Under the pieces are notes generated by a model, which did not search any database, was not told the DNA's origin, and saw only the letters and a list, made by a program, of their open reading frames with translations. This document shows, piece by piece, positions 7,619 to 17,469 of a stretch of DNA of 49,145 nucleotides (the stretch's first letter is position 1; every line of letters starts with the position of its first letter). The position numbers were made by a program, and so were the translations under genes. Source of the DNA: Microcaldota archaeon (GTDB lineage: Archaea > Micrarchaeota > Micrarchaeia > Micrarchaeales > Micrarchaeaceae); NCBI GenBank assembly GCA_030037495.1, contig JASHRG010000020.1, positions 1 through 49,145 on the forward strand, read 5' to 3'.

Positions 7619-7813
7619 ACGGTATATTTTTGGACATATTAATTAAATACATGATTGTAGGCACGCAACGCATCGCCATATCCTATAACAACGAACCAGT
7701 CCCGCCCCTTTACCCAAGTATTCTATTAGCCTTAAGTAATATTTATACCTTCCTTCGTCAGCATCTCTAAGCATGACCAAACTTTACCGACGACATTCTC
7801 AGCAATTTTAAAA

Positions 7814-8335
7814 TTATCTGCGCTTTTTTGACATTTTGGACCAGAGAAGCAGCAACCCAGCAACGGTCGTTGTGTCGTTTATCTCTCCGCTGTATACCAT
7901 CTCAATTGCCTTTGAGAACTTGAGCCTCTTTACCTTGATGAATTCATCTTTTTCAAGCGCCATCTTCGTTTTCTTGAGCCCTGTCGCAACAAGGAAATAC
8001 TGCACATCGTCTGTCATAAACGGCGCGGTGTATACCCTGCCTATAACCTTTATCGTTTTCGCCCTGTAACCCAGCTCTTCTTCAAGCTCATGCGCGGCAT
8101 TCTGCAGCGGGGTTTCCCCGCGGCCAATGGTTCCTCCAGCAAGGTTGTAAATCCACTTGTTTACCGCTGGCCTGAACTCCTTAGCTATCAGTATTGTGTC
8201 TTTGTCCACAAACGGAATAATGTTAGTCCCTGCTCCCATGAGCTGTATAACCTTATTGAATAGGACAACTCTCCCATCAGGCATCCTAACCTTTACCTTC
8301 TTCATTATTCTTCTGCCAGGCTTATATTCATCCAT
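7814..8335 (-). CDS. Nudix hydrolase (ADP-ribose pyrophosphatase-like)
   Basis: Nudix box GGTIGRGETPLQNAAHELEEELGY. Confidence 0.88.
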   Translation of the reverse strand: MDEYKPGRRIMKKVKVRMPDGRVVLFNKVIQLMGAGTNIIPFVDKDTILIAKEFRPAVNKWIYNLAGGTIGRGETPLQNAAHELEEELGYRAKTIKVIGRVYTAPFMTDDVQYFLVATGLKKTKMALEKDEFIKVKRLKFSKAIEMVYSGEINDTTTVAGLLLLWSKMSKKRR

Positions 8336-8342
8336 AGAACCA

Positions 8343-9425
8343 CTAGCGGGTTACCTGATAACCTTTGACAGTTTCATAAAGCTCCCTTGCAGCTTTGTTC
8401 TTCTCAAAGTGTTCCCTTATTGGGGCAATTTCCTGTTCTATTCCATATGCAACGAACACCTTCAGGTCAGCGGGGTGGAGCCTGCCCTCCCTGTAAATCG
8501 ATACAAGTTCATCAAAGTTCTTTGCCTCAACAGGGCCCCCGTACTTCTGCGATCGCTCTATCCTGATCGGTGCATCCTTGTCCTTCAGTACTATCTTGTC
8601 TAGGTAGTCGAAAAGCGGGTTTCCTTCAACAACCTTCTCAGGACAGTAGGCTGAGCCGATCTTCTCCCTTATTGTCTCGAAGCTGTCATGCACCAGTATT
8701 GATGACTTAGGGTCAGACTTTGACATCTTGTACGCCATGCCCTCTGCGTCTCCCATCGTCTTCAGCGCAGAAGGCGCACCCCTCAGGCCAAGCAAATAAG
8801 GATGGTGCACTGCCACAGGAACCTTCCACTTGTACTTCTGCGCAGTTTCCCTTGCAAGGATATTAGCCTTTCTCTGGTCCATTCCCAGCTGGCAGATATC
8901 AATGTCCATTCTAAATATGTCAGTTACCTGCATTATTGGGTAGAACACCTGCGCTGTGTCGACGAGTTCCCCCTCCTTCCTCCCCATTATCGTTATAGCC
9001 CTCTTGGACCTCTCAAGCGTGACTGCCTTTCCAACCCTTATGAAGGTGTCCCAGTAGTCGAGGGTGCTCATCAGGTCCTTTGCCCAGATTATGTTTACCT
9101 TCTTTGTGTCGACTCCTGCTGCCTTCCAGACCTCAACAAAATACCTCCCAACTGTTCTGATCTTGTCTATATCTCCGCCCATCTTGTTGTTTATGAATCC
9201 AAAGTAATCAGCAAGGTAGAGGTTAAACCTGACTCCTATGCCAAGAAGCGTCTTTATGTTCTTTGCCCTGAGGACTCCAAAGTGCAGGGGAGCCAGGCCT
9301 GATGGCTCAAAGCCATCGTATGCCAATGGATGCTCATTAGTCTCAAAAAGAGTCTTCAGCTCAGGCTCTGTAACTATCTCTTGGGCAAAGCCCCTTATCG
9401 CGGCTAGCTTCGTCTCTACGTCCAT
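8343..9425 (-). CDS. tyrS: Tyrosyl-tRNA synthetase
   Basis: PSGLAPLHFG and KMSKSDP motifs, archaeal TyrRS-like layout. Confidence 0.92.
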   Translation of the reverse strand: MDVETKLAAIRGFAQEIVTEPELKTLFETNEHPLAYDGFEPSGLAPLHFGVLRAKNIKTLLGIGVRFNLYLADYFGFINNKMGGDIDKIRTVGRYFVEVWKAAGVDTKKVNIIWAKDLMSTLDYWDTFIRVGKAVTLERSKRAITIMGRKEGELVDTAQVFYPIMQVTDIFRMDIDICQLGMDQRKANILARETAQKYKWKVPVAVHHPYLLGLRGAPSALKTMGDAEGMAYKMSKSDPKSSILVHDSFETIREKIGSAYCPEKVVEGNPLFDYLDKIVLKDKDAPIRIERSQKYGGPVEAKNFDELVSIYREGRLHPADLKVFVAYGIEQEIAPIREHFEKNKAARELYETVKGYQVTR

Positions 9426-9513
9426 TGCATCAGCACGTATTGATAGCTAAGAATGAATTTAAGCCTTGTCTATACGAGCATGTTTTTATAGCTGTATTTG
9501 GCTATACTCAACT

Positions 9514-9843
9514 ATGCCAAGCTGGATAATCCCTCTGGGGCTCGTGGTATTGGGCATAGTCCTTGGATTATTTCATCCATTCCTGATATTATTCTTCTCT
9601 GCGGCTGCGTTCGGCTCCCAGTGCGCATTCGTAGCTGGCATCCCCTCAAGGTGCATGTTGATGCCAACAGTACTGAATCTACTGATATTCTTCATACCCA
9701 CAGCGCTCGTCATAGTGCTGGGATTCGGAGTGAAGAAGGCGCTTGACGCATATTCCACTAAGGACGCTACTTTATTGGCGCTGGTCTTCATCGCAATTTT
9801 CGTACTTGCTTCCTTTGCATCAATCGCACTGCAGTTGCCCTAA
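9514..9843 (+). CDS. Small membrane protein
   Basis: Three hydrophobic segments; ATG at 9514. Confidence 0.5.
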   Translation: MPSWIIPLGLVVLGIVLGLFHPFLILFFSAAAFGSQCAFVAGIPSRCMLMPTVLNLLIFFIPTALVIVLGFGVKKALDAYSTKDATLLALVFIAIFVLASFASIALQLP

Positions 9844-9883
9844 GAACAGGCATCCATCCAAGGCTTTTTACACAGAGTGCAAA

Positions 9884-9954
9884 GCCTCAGGAGGGAATTG
9901 AACCCTCGGCCTTCTGCTTACCATGCAGACGCTCTACCACTGAGCTACTGAGGC
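9884..9954 (-). tRNA. tRNA-Thr(GGT)
   Basis: GCCTCAG/CTGAGGC acceptor, anticodon arm TCTGC-ATGGTAA-GCAGA, T-arm GAGGG-TTCAATT-CCCTC. Confidence 0.95.
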
Positions 9955-9995
9955 ATTTGCTAGGATATAGCCTAGCAATTATATAAGCGCTTTCC

Positions 9996-11711
9996 TCACG
10001 TAGTTTGTGTTATTACATTGCCGAAGGATGCGCCCGGCATTATGCCATCTGGAGGGGAACCCCTGATCCTAACCCAGTTTATGATAGCGCTGCCTCCTGA
10101 GCTGACCCCTCCGACATTGTTCTGTATATATAGTGGCGCAATCCCGCTGTAGATAAACGTGTTCCAGACCCATGTTGCGCTGGCAAGCGATGGCCCAACG
10201 CCATAGCAGTATATGCCACCTACGTCATTGCAAATACTGTACATGCCATAGTTTACTGTAATTCCATTCGTAAGCGTGTAGCTGCCAATCGAGTCAACAA
10301 CATTGTATATTGAAGAGCCGGTCGCGTAGTAGCCTGTGGAAGGAGATCCGGCAGGCGGCAACGGCCCCCCAAACGTGCCCATGGAATTTGCAGAATACCA
10401 GATCCAGTTCGGGTATTCAGAGCTTAGCCACAGGTTGTAGTCTCCGCCCATTACATAAAGCGCACTGTTTGATGGGGCGTTGTATGCTCCGAATCCAAAA
10501 TTCATTGAGTTTGCCACAGATGGGGCAAACGCCTCCCAGCTCAGGTCAAAGGTGCGGCCAAGCGCAGAATAAGAATTAACGCTCTTCACATAGTTGGTAC
10601 TCCCTGCTGGCAGGGTCAGGCTGTTGCTGACAGTTAGGCTGCCAACGCTGTTCCACGCTGAGCTGAGCGTTCTGCCAGCAAAATTGTCATAAAAGTCGAA
10701 CACGTGCGCTCCATCATCGTACTTTGTTCCATATACTCCAATATACGAATTGAGGTTGAAGATGTTCGGCGCTATTCCTAAAGGTCCATTTACAGACACT
10801 GTGCTGTAGGGGAGGAAGTTGACGTATATAGTTTCAGATGAGTTTGCCTGAATCCCCTGAGGCAGGTCAACCCAGATCAGCCAGTTCCCCGCATATGCTC
10901 CGCCAGGCGCTCCAAGCGCGTCCACCTCTATCCATGACTCAAGCACAGTGCCTCTTTCAGCCGGGAGCGTGCTGAACTCTATGTTGTCAGGCACGCAGGA
11001 GTGATGACAGGTGGTTGGCGTTATTGTCTTTAGGTATGGAGCATAACTCCCATTAACCGGGAACCAGAATGCAACCTGGAGAGGCCCAGATGAACCGACC
11101 GGCTGGTTGTTTGTTATTGTAATTGGCGCATAGTAGAATGTGATGGGCGCGTTTGCAATTAGCGTATTAAGCGTACTTGTCAAGGGAGAATTAGCCGATG
11201 GCTCCACTCTGATGCTGCCGCCGTATGTGAGGGAATTTGACGCTGGGCAGTTGACCGTTGAAAGGTTTCCTGCCTGGCTTGTGCAGTAGTTTGCTGACAT
11301 GTTGAAGGTTCCATAATAGATGTTTGAGAGCACTGGGGTGAAACTGAAATTTGCAACGCAGTAGACATACTGCCCGTCAAGTATCCTTGACGGCAGGCAG
11401 AATCCATTTGTGCTTGACTGGTAGTTGATCACGCCGTTGAACACGCTTGCGTTTACAACTCCAGGCTGGTTGTCTATCGCAGCCACTATAAGGGATGCGC
11501 CTGCATTTGATGGTATCAACACCGCGTCTGTGCACGTGAATCCGCTGTAGAAATTGCACTGGAATGGTATCGTTGTCTTAGGAATCCCGAGGAACAGGAC
11601 AAGGATCCCCACGGCTATTGCTATCGCAAGAAAGACGTAGCCATACGTCATCATGAATTCCATTGCGCTCTGGCTCCGGAGCATGCGCATACTAATTACT
11701 AAATAAAGCAC
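9996..11711 (-). CDS. Pilin-like surface protein with class III-type signal peptide and DUF2341-like domain
   Basis: SQSAMEFMMTYGYVFLAIAIAVGILVLFLG N-terminus; ITNNQPVGSSGPLQVAFWFPVNGS... and W-rich beta region. Confidence 0.75.
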   Translation of the reverse strand: MLYLVISMRMLRSQSAMEFMMTYGYVFLAIAIAVGILVLFLGIPKTTIPFQCNFYSGFTCTDAVLIPSNAGASLIVAAIDNQPGVVNASVFNGVINYQSSTNGFCLPSRILDGQYVYCVANFSFTPVLSNIYYGTFNMSANYCTSQAGNLSTVNCPASNSLTYGGSIRVEPSANSPLTSTLNTLIANAPITFYYAPITITNNQPVGSSGPLQVAFWFPVNGSYAPYLKTITPTTCHHSCVPDNIEFSTLPAERGTVLESWIEVDALGAPGGAYAGNWLIWVDLPQGIQANSSETIYVNFLPYSTVSVNGPLGIAPNIFNLNSYIGVYGTKYDDGAHVFDFYDNFAGRTLSSAWNSVGSLTVSNSLTLPAGSTNYVKSVNSYSALGRTFDLSWEAFAPSVANSMNFGFGAYNAPSNSALYVMGGDYNLWLSSEYPNWIWYSANSMGTFGGPLPPAGSPSTGYYATGSSIYNVVDSIGSYTLTNGITVNYGMYSICNDVGGIYCYGVGPSLASATWVWNTFIYSGIAPLYIQNNVGGVSSGGSAIINWVRIRGSPPDGIMPGASFGNVITQTT

Positions 11712-11744
11712 ATATAAATAGCATATTGTCCTCTTGGTGCTGCA

Positions 11745-12542
11745 TTGATTGAGTTGGACTACAAGAAAACCATAAACGCCATTTCCCCATATAAGAGGCT
11801 TGGCCAGAACTTCCTGGTAAACAGGAACATAGCGAAGAGCGAGGCCAACTTCGGGATTGGAAGGAGTGTGCTCGAGCTAGGTCCGGGTCTTGGAATGCTG
11901 ACAAGGGAGCTCTGCAGGGTAGCAAAGCACGTCACTGCGGTGGAGAGGGACAAGAGACTGTATGAGATCCTATCAGGAAGCATAAGCAGCAAGAAGCTAG
12001 AGCTGATAAACGCTGATTTCTTCTCTGTAAGCGGGTCAAAGCTCAGGGCAGACATAATGATATCTAATATTCCATACAATCTGTCCAGCAAGACTGTTGG
12101 CTGGCTTGGCCAGGTGCAGATGCCTGCTGTTCTCTGCCTTCAAAAGGAGTTTGCCGAGCACATGGTTGCAGGTCCTCCAGAAAGGAGCTATTCAAGGCTG
12201 AGCGTCTTCTGTGCGCTGCAGTTCAAGGTCACTTATATAATGGATGTGCCATCAAACGACTTTTACCCTGAGCCTGATGTGGGCTCTTCACTCGTGTACC
12301 TGAAGCCAAAAGGATTGAAGATAACCGAGAGAAGCTATGAGCTGCTCTCGTTGCTAATGATGCACAAGAAGAAGAAATTAAGGAATGCGCTCATAGACTC
12401 GGCGAAACTATTGGGAATCGAAAAGGGCGATGCACAGAAGATATCCAGTGCAATAGCAAACGGAGAGAAGAGGCCATTCCAGCTGACTCCCGAAGAGCTC
12501 CTGGAAAGCTCCAACCAGATCGCAAAGATGCTTGATGATTGA
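11745..12542 (+). CDS. rsmA: 16S rRNA dimethyladenosine transferase (KsgA/Dim1)
   Basis: RLGQNFLVNRNIAKS, VLELGPGLGMLT, SNIPYNLSSK. Confidence 0.93.
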   Translation: MIELDYKKTINAISPYKRLGQNFLVNRNIAKSEANFGIGRSVLELGPGLGMLTRELCRVAKHVTAVERDKRLYEILSGSISSKKLELINADFFSVSGSKLRADIMISNIPYNLSSKTVGWLGQVQMPAVLCLQKEFAEHMVAGPPERSYSRLSVFCALQFKVTYIMDVPSNDFYPEPDVGSSLVYLKPKGLKITERSYELLSLLMMHKKKKLRNALIDSAKLLGIEKGDAQKISSAIANGEKRPFQLTPEELLESSNQIAKMLDD

Positions 12543-13208
12543 CTAGAAGCCGTACTTCGGCTCCTGCACCTCCTTCATTACGAGCGCGTTCTTAAGCCCC
12601 TTCCTGAACTTCTCCTCGGCTGCAGCGGATCCATCCTTGCCAAGCAACTGCTTGTAGTGCATGGGCACGGCATGCTGTGCGTTTATCGCCTTTGCGGCTT
12701 CGATGGCCTCATCAACAGTCATTACGTATGTGCCTCCTATAGGGAGAAGAGACGCACCTATGTTCTTCAGGGATTTCATCTCGTTTATGAAGTCAGTATC
12801 GCCGGCGTGGTAAATGTTGAAACCGTTGACATCAACTATCCATCCAATCCACCTGTTCTCCTTGGGATGGAACGCAAGCCTTTCCTTAGCGGTGTTGTAG
12901 GCGGGCACAGCGCTTATCTGCGTTCCCCTGAACTTGTCCCTGAAACCAGGTTCTGCCACCATGAAGTTCTTGAAATCACCATCCTTGAAGCATCCCGGAG
13001 CACATATGATCTCTGTATCAGGCTTCATCACCTTCATTACATCCTGTTTGTTGCAGTGGTCGTAGTGAGCGTGCGTTATGAGTATCAGGTCTGCCTTTTC
13101 CCTAATCGCGCTGCCTATATTGAAAGGATCAATAAAAATAGTGCCGTTATCTGTCTTTATGTAAAACGAAGCGTGGCCTATCCAGAAAAGGGTCTTGTCC
13201 ATGTCCAT
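12543..13208 (-). CDS. MBL-fold metal-dependent hydrolase
   Basis: LITHAHYDHCNKQD, YHAGDTDF, PMHY. Confidence 0.9.
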   Translation of the reverse strand: MDMDKTLFWIGHASFYIKTDNGTIFIDPFNIGSAIREKADLILITHAHYDHCNKQDVMKVMKPDTEIICAPGCFKDGDFKNFMVAEPGFRDKFRGTQISAVPAYNTAKERLAFHPKENRWIGWIVDVNGFNIYHAGDTDFINEMKSLKNIGASLLPIGGTYVMTVDEAIEAAKAINAQHAVPMHYKQLLGKDGSAAAEEKFRKGLKNALVMKEVQEPKYGF

Positions 13209-13225
13209 TCAATCACCCTTTAGTA

Positions 13226-13954
13226 TTATTGAGTTATTCCTTTTATAATCGCTTCTCCCATTTCGTTTCCTGCTGTAACCTCCGGCATTATCATGCGCTG
13301 CGCACCAGCGCTCTTCAGCTTTGCTATGCTGTCAAGGTCGCTCACCCTTGATATTATCTTGGCCCTTTGGTTGGCCGTCTTTGCGGTTATGCTGATCAAT
13401 GCATTCTGTATATCGTCTTCAGCGCACGCAATAACGTACTTTGCGCTTGATATGCCTGCAACCTTGAATGCCTCTATGTTCTTCGGATCTGCTATCAGCG
13501 CGACCTCTCCACGCCTGTAGAGCCTGTGGGCCTCAGCTTCGCTATCAGTTATTATCACGGTTTTCTGCCCCATCGCCCTGAACTCCTTGTTCAGGCTGTG
13601 CGCAAAGTTGTTGTACGGCACTATTATTATGTGGTCTTTCATGTGCCTTATCCTTGAGAGCATTATCCTCCTTGACAGGTTTATCTGCTTTATGAAATCA
13701 AAGAAGAGCGCAACCAGCACAACAGTGACAAGCGCAAATATGAACGCATCAATGAGGTTTGCCGTCAGAACAAGCGGCTGTGCTTGGGATATGCCTGGCA
13801 GCAGCGCCAGGCCTACATCAAGAGAGGAAAGCAGGTTCCACGCCAGGGCAAGCCTTGGGTCTATGCCGCTGTAAACCAGCATCAGGTATGAAACCTCAAA
13901 GAGCAGCAGGGCTATCACAAGCAGCACGAGCGTGGTTCTGGTGTATCTCCTCAT
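13226..13954 (-). CDS. RCK/TrkA-N protein with pore-like N-terminal membrane region
   Basis: Two TM segments plus HIIIVPYNNFAHSLNKEFRA...VIITDSEAEAHRLYRRGEVALIADP Rossmann. Confidence 0.8.
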   Translation of the reverse strand: MRRYTRTTLVLLVIALLLFEVSYLMLVYSGIDPRLALAWNLLSSLDVGLALLPGISQAQPLVLTANLIDAFIFALVTVVLVALFFDFIKQINLSRRIMLSRIRHMKDHIIIVPYNNFAHSLNKEFRAMGQKTVIITDSEAEAHRLYRRGEVALIADPKNIEAFKVAGISSAKYVIACAEDDIQNALISITAKTANQRAKIISRVSDLDSIAKLKSAGAQRMIMPEVTAGNEMGEAIIKGITQ

Positions 13955-14739
13955 TTCAACCCCTTGCTTGCTATGGCTTCTCCAAGGTCAATCCCCGCAA
14001 GGACCTCTGGCACAACGCAGAGCTCGGCGCCTGCCCTGTGGATTTTCGTTATTGTATTGCTGTCGCTCGCCCTTGCTATTATCTTGACGTTGCTGCTGAT
14101 GTGCCTTGCAGTTATAACTCCAAGCAGATTGTCATAATCGTTGTATGTCAGGAACATCACGCTTTTCGCAGAATCAACGTACGCGTTCTTCAGCGCCATG
14201 TCGGTTGTGAAGTCCTCATGGAGCGCGGCATAGCCCGCTTCCTTTATCTCATCAGTCTTGGATTCGTCCCTGTCTACTATTATGAACGGGATTTTCTTCC
14301 CAACAAGCTCCATGGCGACCTTTTCTGCCAGCAGGGAATACCCACATATCACCACGTGGCCCTTCCACCTCCTCCTCGAGAGCACAGCCAGCTTTGTGCC
14401 TATGTCAAATGATGTTATGATGTTGATGAGCGTGGCAAGGAAGAAGCCTATTATAATTATCTTTATCAATCCATCAAAAGCGGATAGCGTTACTATGACA
14501 TCAAAGGGTATGCTGAACACAGGCACGGCGCTGGCAATCACCGCGCCCTGGTCTATCCCAACAGCATCAAAGAGCGCGGCCAGTGTGTAGTAGCTAGACG
14601 CGTAGAAGTTGCCGGTTATGTAGGTTATTATCAATATGGAGAACACTGTGAAGAATAGCGTGGTCAGTACAAGTGAGATCAGGACCCTTGTCTCTACGCT
14701 GCCATCGCGCTGCGAAACCTCTACCACTGCATCAACCAA
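13951..14739 (-). CDS. RCK/TrkA-N protein with pore-like N-terminal membrane region
   Basis: TM-P-TM-like region plus GHVVICGYSLLAEKVAMELVGKKIPFIIVDRDE. Confidence 0.83.
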   Translation of the reverse strand: MVDAVVEVSQRDGSVETRVLISLVLTTLFFTVFSILIITYITGNFYASSYYTLAALFDAVGIDQGAVIASAVPVFSIPFDVIVTLSAFDGLIKIIIIGFFLATLINIITSFDIGTKLAVLSRRRWKGHVVICGYSLLAEKVAMELVGKKIPFIIVDRDESKTDEIKEAGYAALHEDFTTDMALKNAYVDSAKSVMFLTYNDYDNLLGVITARHISSNVKIIARASDSNTITKIHRAGAELCVVPEVLAGIDLGEAIASKGLK

Positions 14740-14743
14740 AATG

Positions 14744-15175
14744 TCATGCTGACTTGAACAGCTCCTTGACGATCTCCTTGCTCGCCGCCTTCTGCGGCAT
14801 AACTATGTAGTCAGCACCAGCCTCTACAAGCTTTTCCCTTACGAAATCATCGTTTGCCCTCGTGGCAATGAAAATATTCTTGTTCATGTCCCTTGCTGTC
14901 AGAACGCAGAAAAGGTTCTTTGCGTCGTTGTCCATGGCTATTGCTATGGCCTTTGCATTTTCTATTCCAGAATCGCGCAGGGTCTTTGAAAGCGTGGCGT
15001 CGCCGTTGAGCGCCTTGTGGCCCAGCTCCTTGGCCTTCTCCACCACCTCTGCGTCGTTGTCTATTATGACAAACTGGGCCCCTTTCTCAACCAGGATGTC
15101 AACTACCTTCTGGCCAACAGCGCCAAACCCACACACTACAACATGTCCCTTCAAGCCCGGGAACTTGCTTGCCAT
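14744..15175 (-). CDS. Soluble TrkA-N (RCK_N) domain protein
   Basis: GHVVVCGFGAVGQKVVDILVEKGAQFVIIDNDAEVVE. Confidence 0.9.
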   Translation of the reverse strand: MASKFPGLKGHVVVCGFGAVGQKVVDILVEKGAQFVIIDNDAEVVEKAKELGHKALNGDATLSKTLRDSGIENAKAIAIAMDNDAKNLFCVLTARDMNKNIFIATRANDDFVREKLVEAGADYIVMPQKAASKEIVKELFKSA

Positions 15176-15225
15176 AAAATCATTCAGAATTGAGCATTAA
15201 TCTATAAAATAGTTGGGTTTTCAGA

Positions 15226-16620
15226 TCAGGGGAGCCACTGCCTAAGAAGCGCCTCTGAGCTTGGCGCCGGTATCGTAACCGGCATTGTGTTCCAGTGGTA
15301 GGTTACAAGATTTCCACTGCCCCCGGGGTCGCCATTTGACCCGCATGCCTGGTTGCCACCTCCTCCTCCAGAGCCTCCATATGAGTTGGAATACGAGCCG
15401 CCTCCAGCTCCGCCTGTGACGCCAGCGCCTCCTCCCCCTGCTCCGGTAAGGTAGTTGACAATGCCGCCTGTGTACCAGGATTTTATCCCGACGCTGTTCG
15501 CTATCGGGGGTGTGGGCGTTCCACCGCTTACCCCAGAAGCATCAGTGACTGCGCAGGAACCGGCGCCGCCAGCAACAAGCGTATTTCCTCCGTTTCCTCC
15601 GCAGGTTGCCTTGTTGTTGACACAGACATTGATTCCCGTGCCTCCTCCGCCTCCAGAATAGGAGTAGTTGCCAGCAGTGTAGTATGAACCATAAGCAAAC
15701 ACCAGGGTGCCGCCCCCGCCTCCCCCTGCTCCTGCCCTGCCGCTGCCTGCTAGCGATGCGCCTGTGCCGCCAACCGCGTATACCGTGCCTGGGGAAAGGA
15801 AGCCTGCCTGCATGTATATTCCATAAGCTCCACTCCCGCCTCCTGCGCTGCCTCCCTTAGCAACGTTACCTGTAAACACCATGCCATTGTTGATTATTGC
15901 ACCCCACGCCAGCAGGCTGTATCCATTTGTGCTGAGCGTCACGCCAGGATTTACAGTGATGCTCAGGGCCGTAATATTGCTTGTAAGCAGCGTGTTCTGG
16001 GTGTAGCACACGGGTGTATTTGTATTTGAGAAGCTCGATGGATTGAGCTGGCAGGTAGGCGCGCCAAGCGCAAGCTCTGGCTCAATCTCAGTGTGCCCGC
16101 TGTAGCTGCCAAGCAGGGTCTGCTGTCCTCCAGCGCATGCGCTTGAAACAAGATAGTTGGCGCTCAGGCCGCAGTTTTTGACTGTTAGGTAAACCGTACC
16201 GGAAACGAATTCCCCCTGATAGAGGTTTGAGTTTGATGGAAGCACGATCCCGCAGTACATTGACCCTCCAGGCGGAGTATACGTGGATATCGAAAGCTGC
16301 AACGGCCCGACACATGTACCCCCGGTATAGTTTGCCCCGTTTATATTAAGGGTAAATATCCCGTTTGCTAGCGCAGACGAGCCCTGATTTGTAGCCTCAA
16401 AATACAGGACACCGCTTCCTGTCGCAGACCCGAACAGCGCCGCAGAGAGGTCATCGCAGTACACCACCTGGTTGAAGGTGCAGGTATTTGGCACAGATGT
16501 CCTCGGTATGTACAGGAAGTAGTAGAGAAGCCCAGCCGCAACAGCGATTATTATCAGCGCAAAGCCATAAGTCACAAGATACTCCATGGAGGACTGCGCC
16601 AGCTTCTCCTTTCCTTGCAT
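15226..16620 (-). CDS. Pilin-like surface protein, Gly-rich
   Basis: KLAQSSMEYLVTYGFALIIIAVAAGLLYYF class III-type signal; GGAGAGGGGGGT and GGAGGGGAGVTGGAGGGS tracts. Confidence 0.75.
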   Translation of the reverse strand: MQGKEKLAQSSMEYLVTYGFALIIIAVAAGLLYYFLYIPRTSVPNTCTFNQVVYCDDLSAALFGSATGSGVLYFEATNQGSSALANGIFTLNINGANYTGGTCVGPLQLSISTYTPPGGSMYCGIVLPSNSNLYQGEFVSGTVYLTVKNCGLSANYLVSSACAGGQQTLLGSYSGHTEIEPELALGAPTCQLNPSSFSNTNTPVCYTQNTLLTSNITALSITVNPGVTLSTNGYSLLAWGAIINNGMVFTGNVAKGGSAGGGSGAYGIYMQAGFLSPGTVYAVGGTGASLAGSGRAGAGGGGGGTLVFAYGSYYTAGNYSYSGGGGGTGINVCVNNKATCGGNGGNTLVAGGAGSCAVTDASGVSGGTPTPPIANSVGIKSWYTGGIVNYLTGAGGGGAGVTGGAGGGSYSNSYGGSGGGGGNQACGSNGDPGGSGNLVTYHWNTMPVTIPAPSSEALLRQWLP

Positions 16621-16801
16621 GCAATCGATGATAAAAGGAGACTTAAATTTAAATTAATTAGCTCCAGCCTATATCTATATTGAATTTCGGATTATAGGTA
16701 CTATTCTTTTATTTAATACTTATTTGCTAATGCGCCTTTTCTGATTTTATCCAGTTTAGTATCTTCTTACAGCTCTTACATAAAATTAATTAGCCACGCT
16801 A

Positions 16802-17179
16802 TTACACTATCTTTATTCGGTCATCTTTGATTCTACTATAACCCTTTCTATCTTGTGTAACTAGCAGCTCCCCATTAGAGAAAGCGATGCACATTATTAG
16901 CAGATCTGCCTCGCTCAAGCTTGACCCGGACGCCTTCATCTTCCTATGCAATTCTCCCGCCATCCACGCTGCTTTGATGTCCAAGTTGTACACCGTAATC
17001 TTTTCCAGAAAGGATAATAGCATGTCTTTATGCTCTTCTTCCAGGCCCTTAACTAGCTCATACCCAGTAATTGAAGTGATCGCTGCGCTCTCCAATCCAC
17101 TATACTTATCTATGACATCTCTTGCTTTTTGGGATCCATTTAAGAAATCTATGATTATATTCGTATCAAATATAGCCAT
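16802..17179 (-). CDS. vapC: PIN-domain toxin
   Basis: MAIFDTNIIIDFLNGS...LSEADLLIMCIAFSNGELLVTQDRKGYSRI. Confidence 0.88.
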   Translation of the reverse strand: MAIFDTNIIIDFLNGSQKARDVIDKYSGLESAAITSITGYELVKGLEEEHKDMLLSFLEKITVYNLDIKAAWMAGELHRKMKASGSSLSEADLLIMCIAFSNGELLVTQDRKGYSRIKDDRIKIV

Positions 17180-17183
17180 TTCA

Positions 17184-17399
17184 TTACCCCGTAAACATTG
17201 TTTTTCTCTCTTTTTTGAGTCTTGCTTTAAGCGCAGTTGCCTCTCTTTCTTTCATTTCAAGCGCTCCAAAGAAGTTCATAATGTCGCTCTTTTTTTTCTC
17301 AGTTAGCTCAAGTATTACAGTCGTGAAAGACTTTTCTCTACCTTTAAGTTTAGTAAGTCTTGAATATGCCTCTTCGGATACAGCTATCAATTTAGCCAT
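17184..17399 (-). CDS. vapB: VapB-like (DUF217-type) antitoxin
   Basis: MAKLIAVSEEAYSRLTKLKGREKSFTTVILELTEK; directly upstream of vapC. Confidence 0.85.
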   Translation of the reverse strand: MAKLIAVSEEAYSRLTKLKGREKSFTTVILELTEKKKSDIMNFFGALEMKEREATALKARLKKERKTMFTG

Positions 17400-17421
17400 G
17401 TTTATATATATGTATATAAAC
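17400..17421. promoter_or_regulatory. Inverted repeat GTTTATATA-TATG-TATATAAAC abutting the vapB start; putative operator/TATA
   Basis: 9-bp arms, 4-nt spacer. Confidence 0.55.
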
Positions 17422-17469
17422 ATATAAATAACTTTCGCCAGGCGACCTATCTCAAAGATGGACTTCGGA

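Noticed and set aside
7619-7813. Possible ncRNA in the gap between tRNA-Leu and the Nudix gene
   Set aside because: No convincing box C/D or H/ACA elements could be identified by eye.
7814-8335. Nudix box with His at the REUxEE Arg position (AAHELEEELGY)
   Set aside because: Single substitution outside the metal-binding Glu residues; weak evidence for altered function.
8802-14412. Long ORFs antisense to strong genes (e.g. 8802-9302, 12657-13223, 13759-14412)
   Set aside because: Mirror frames of tyrS, MBL and RCK genes; low-quality composition and no domain signal.
15226-16620. Gly-rich tract as a PE_PGRS-like or silk-like novelty
   Set aside because: Low-complexity Gly-rich stretch in a surface protein; not distinctive enough to claim a family.
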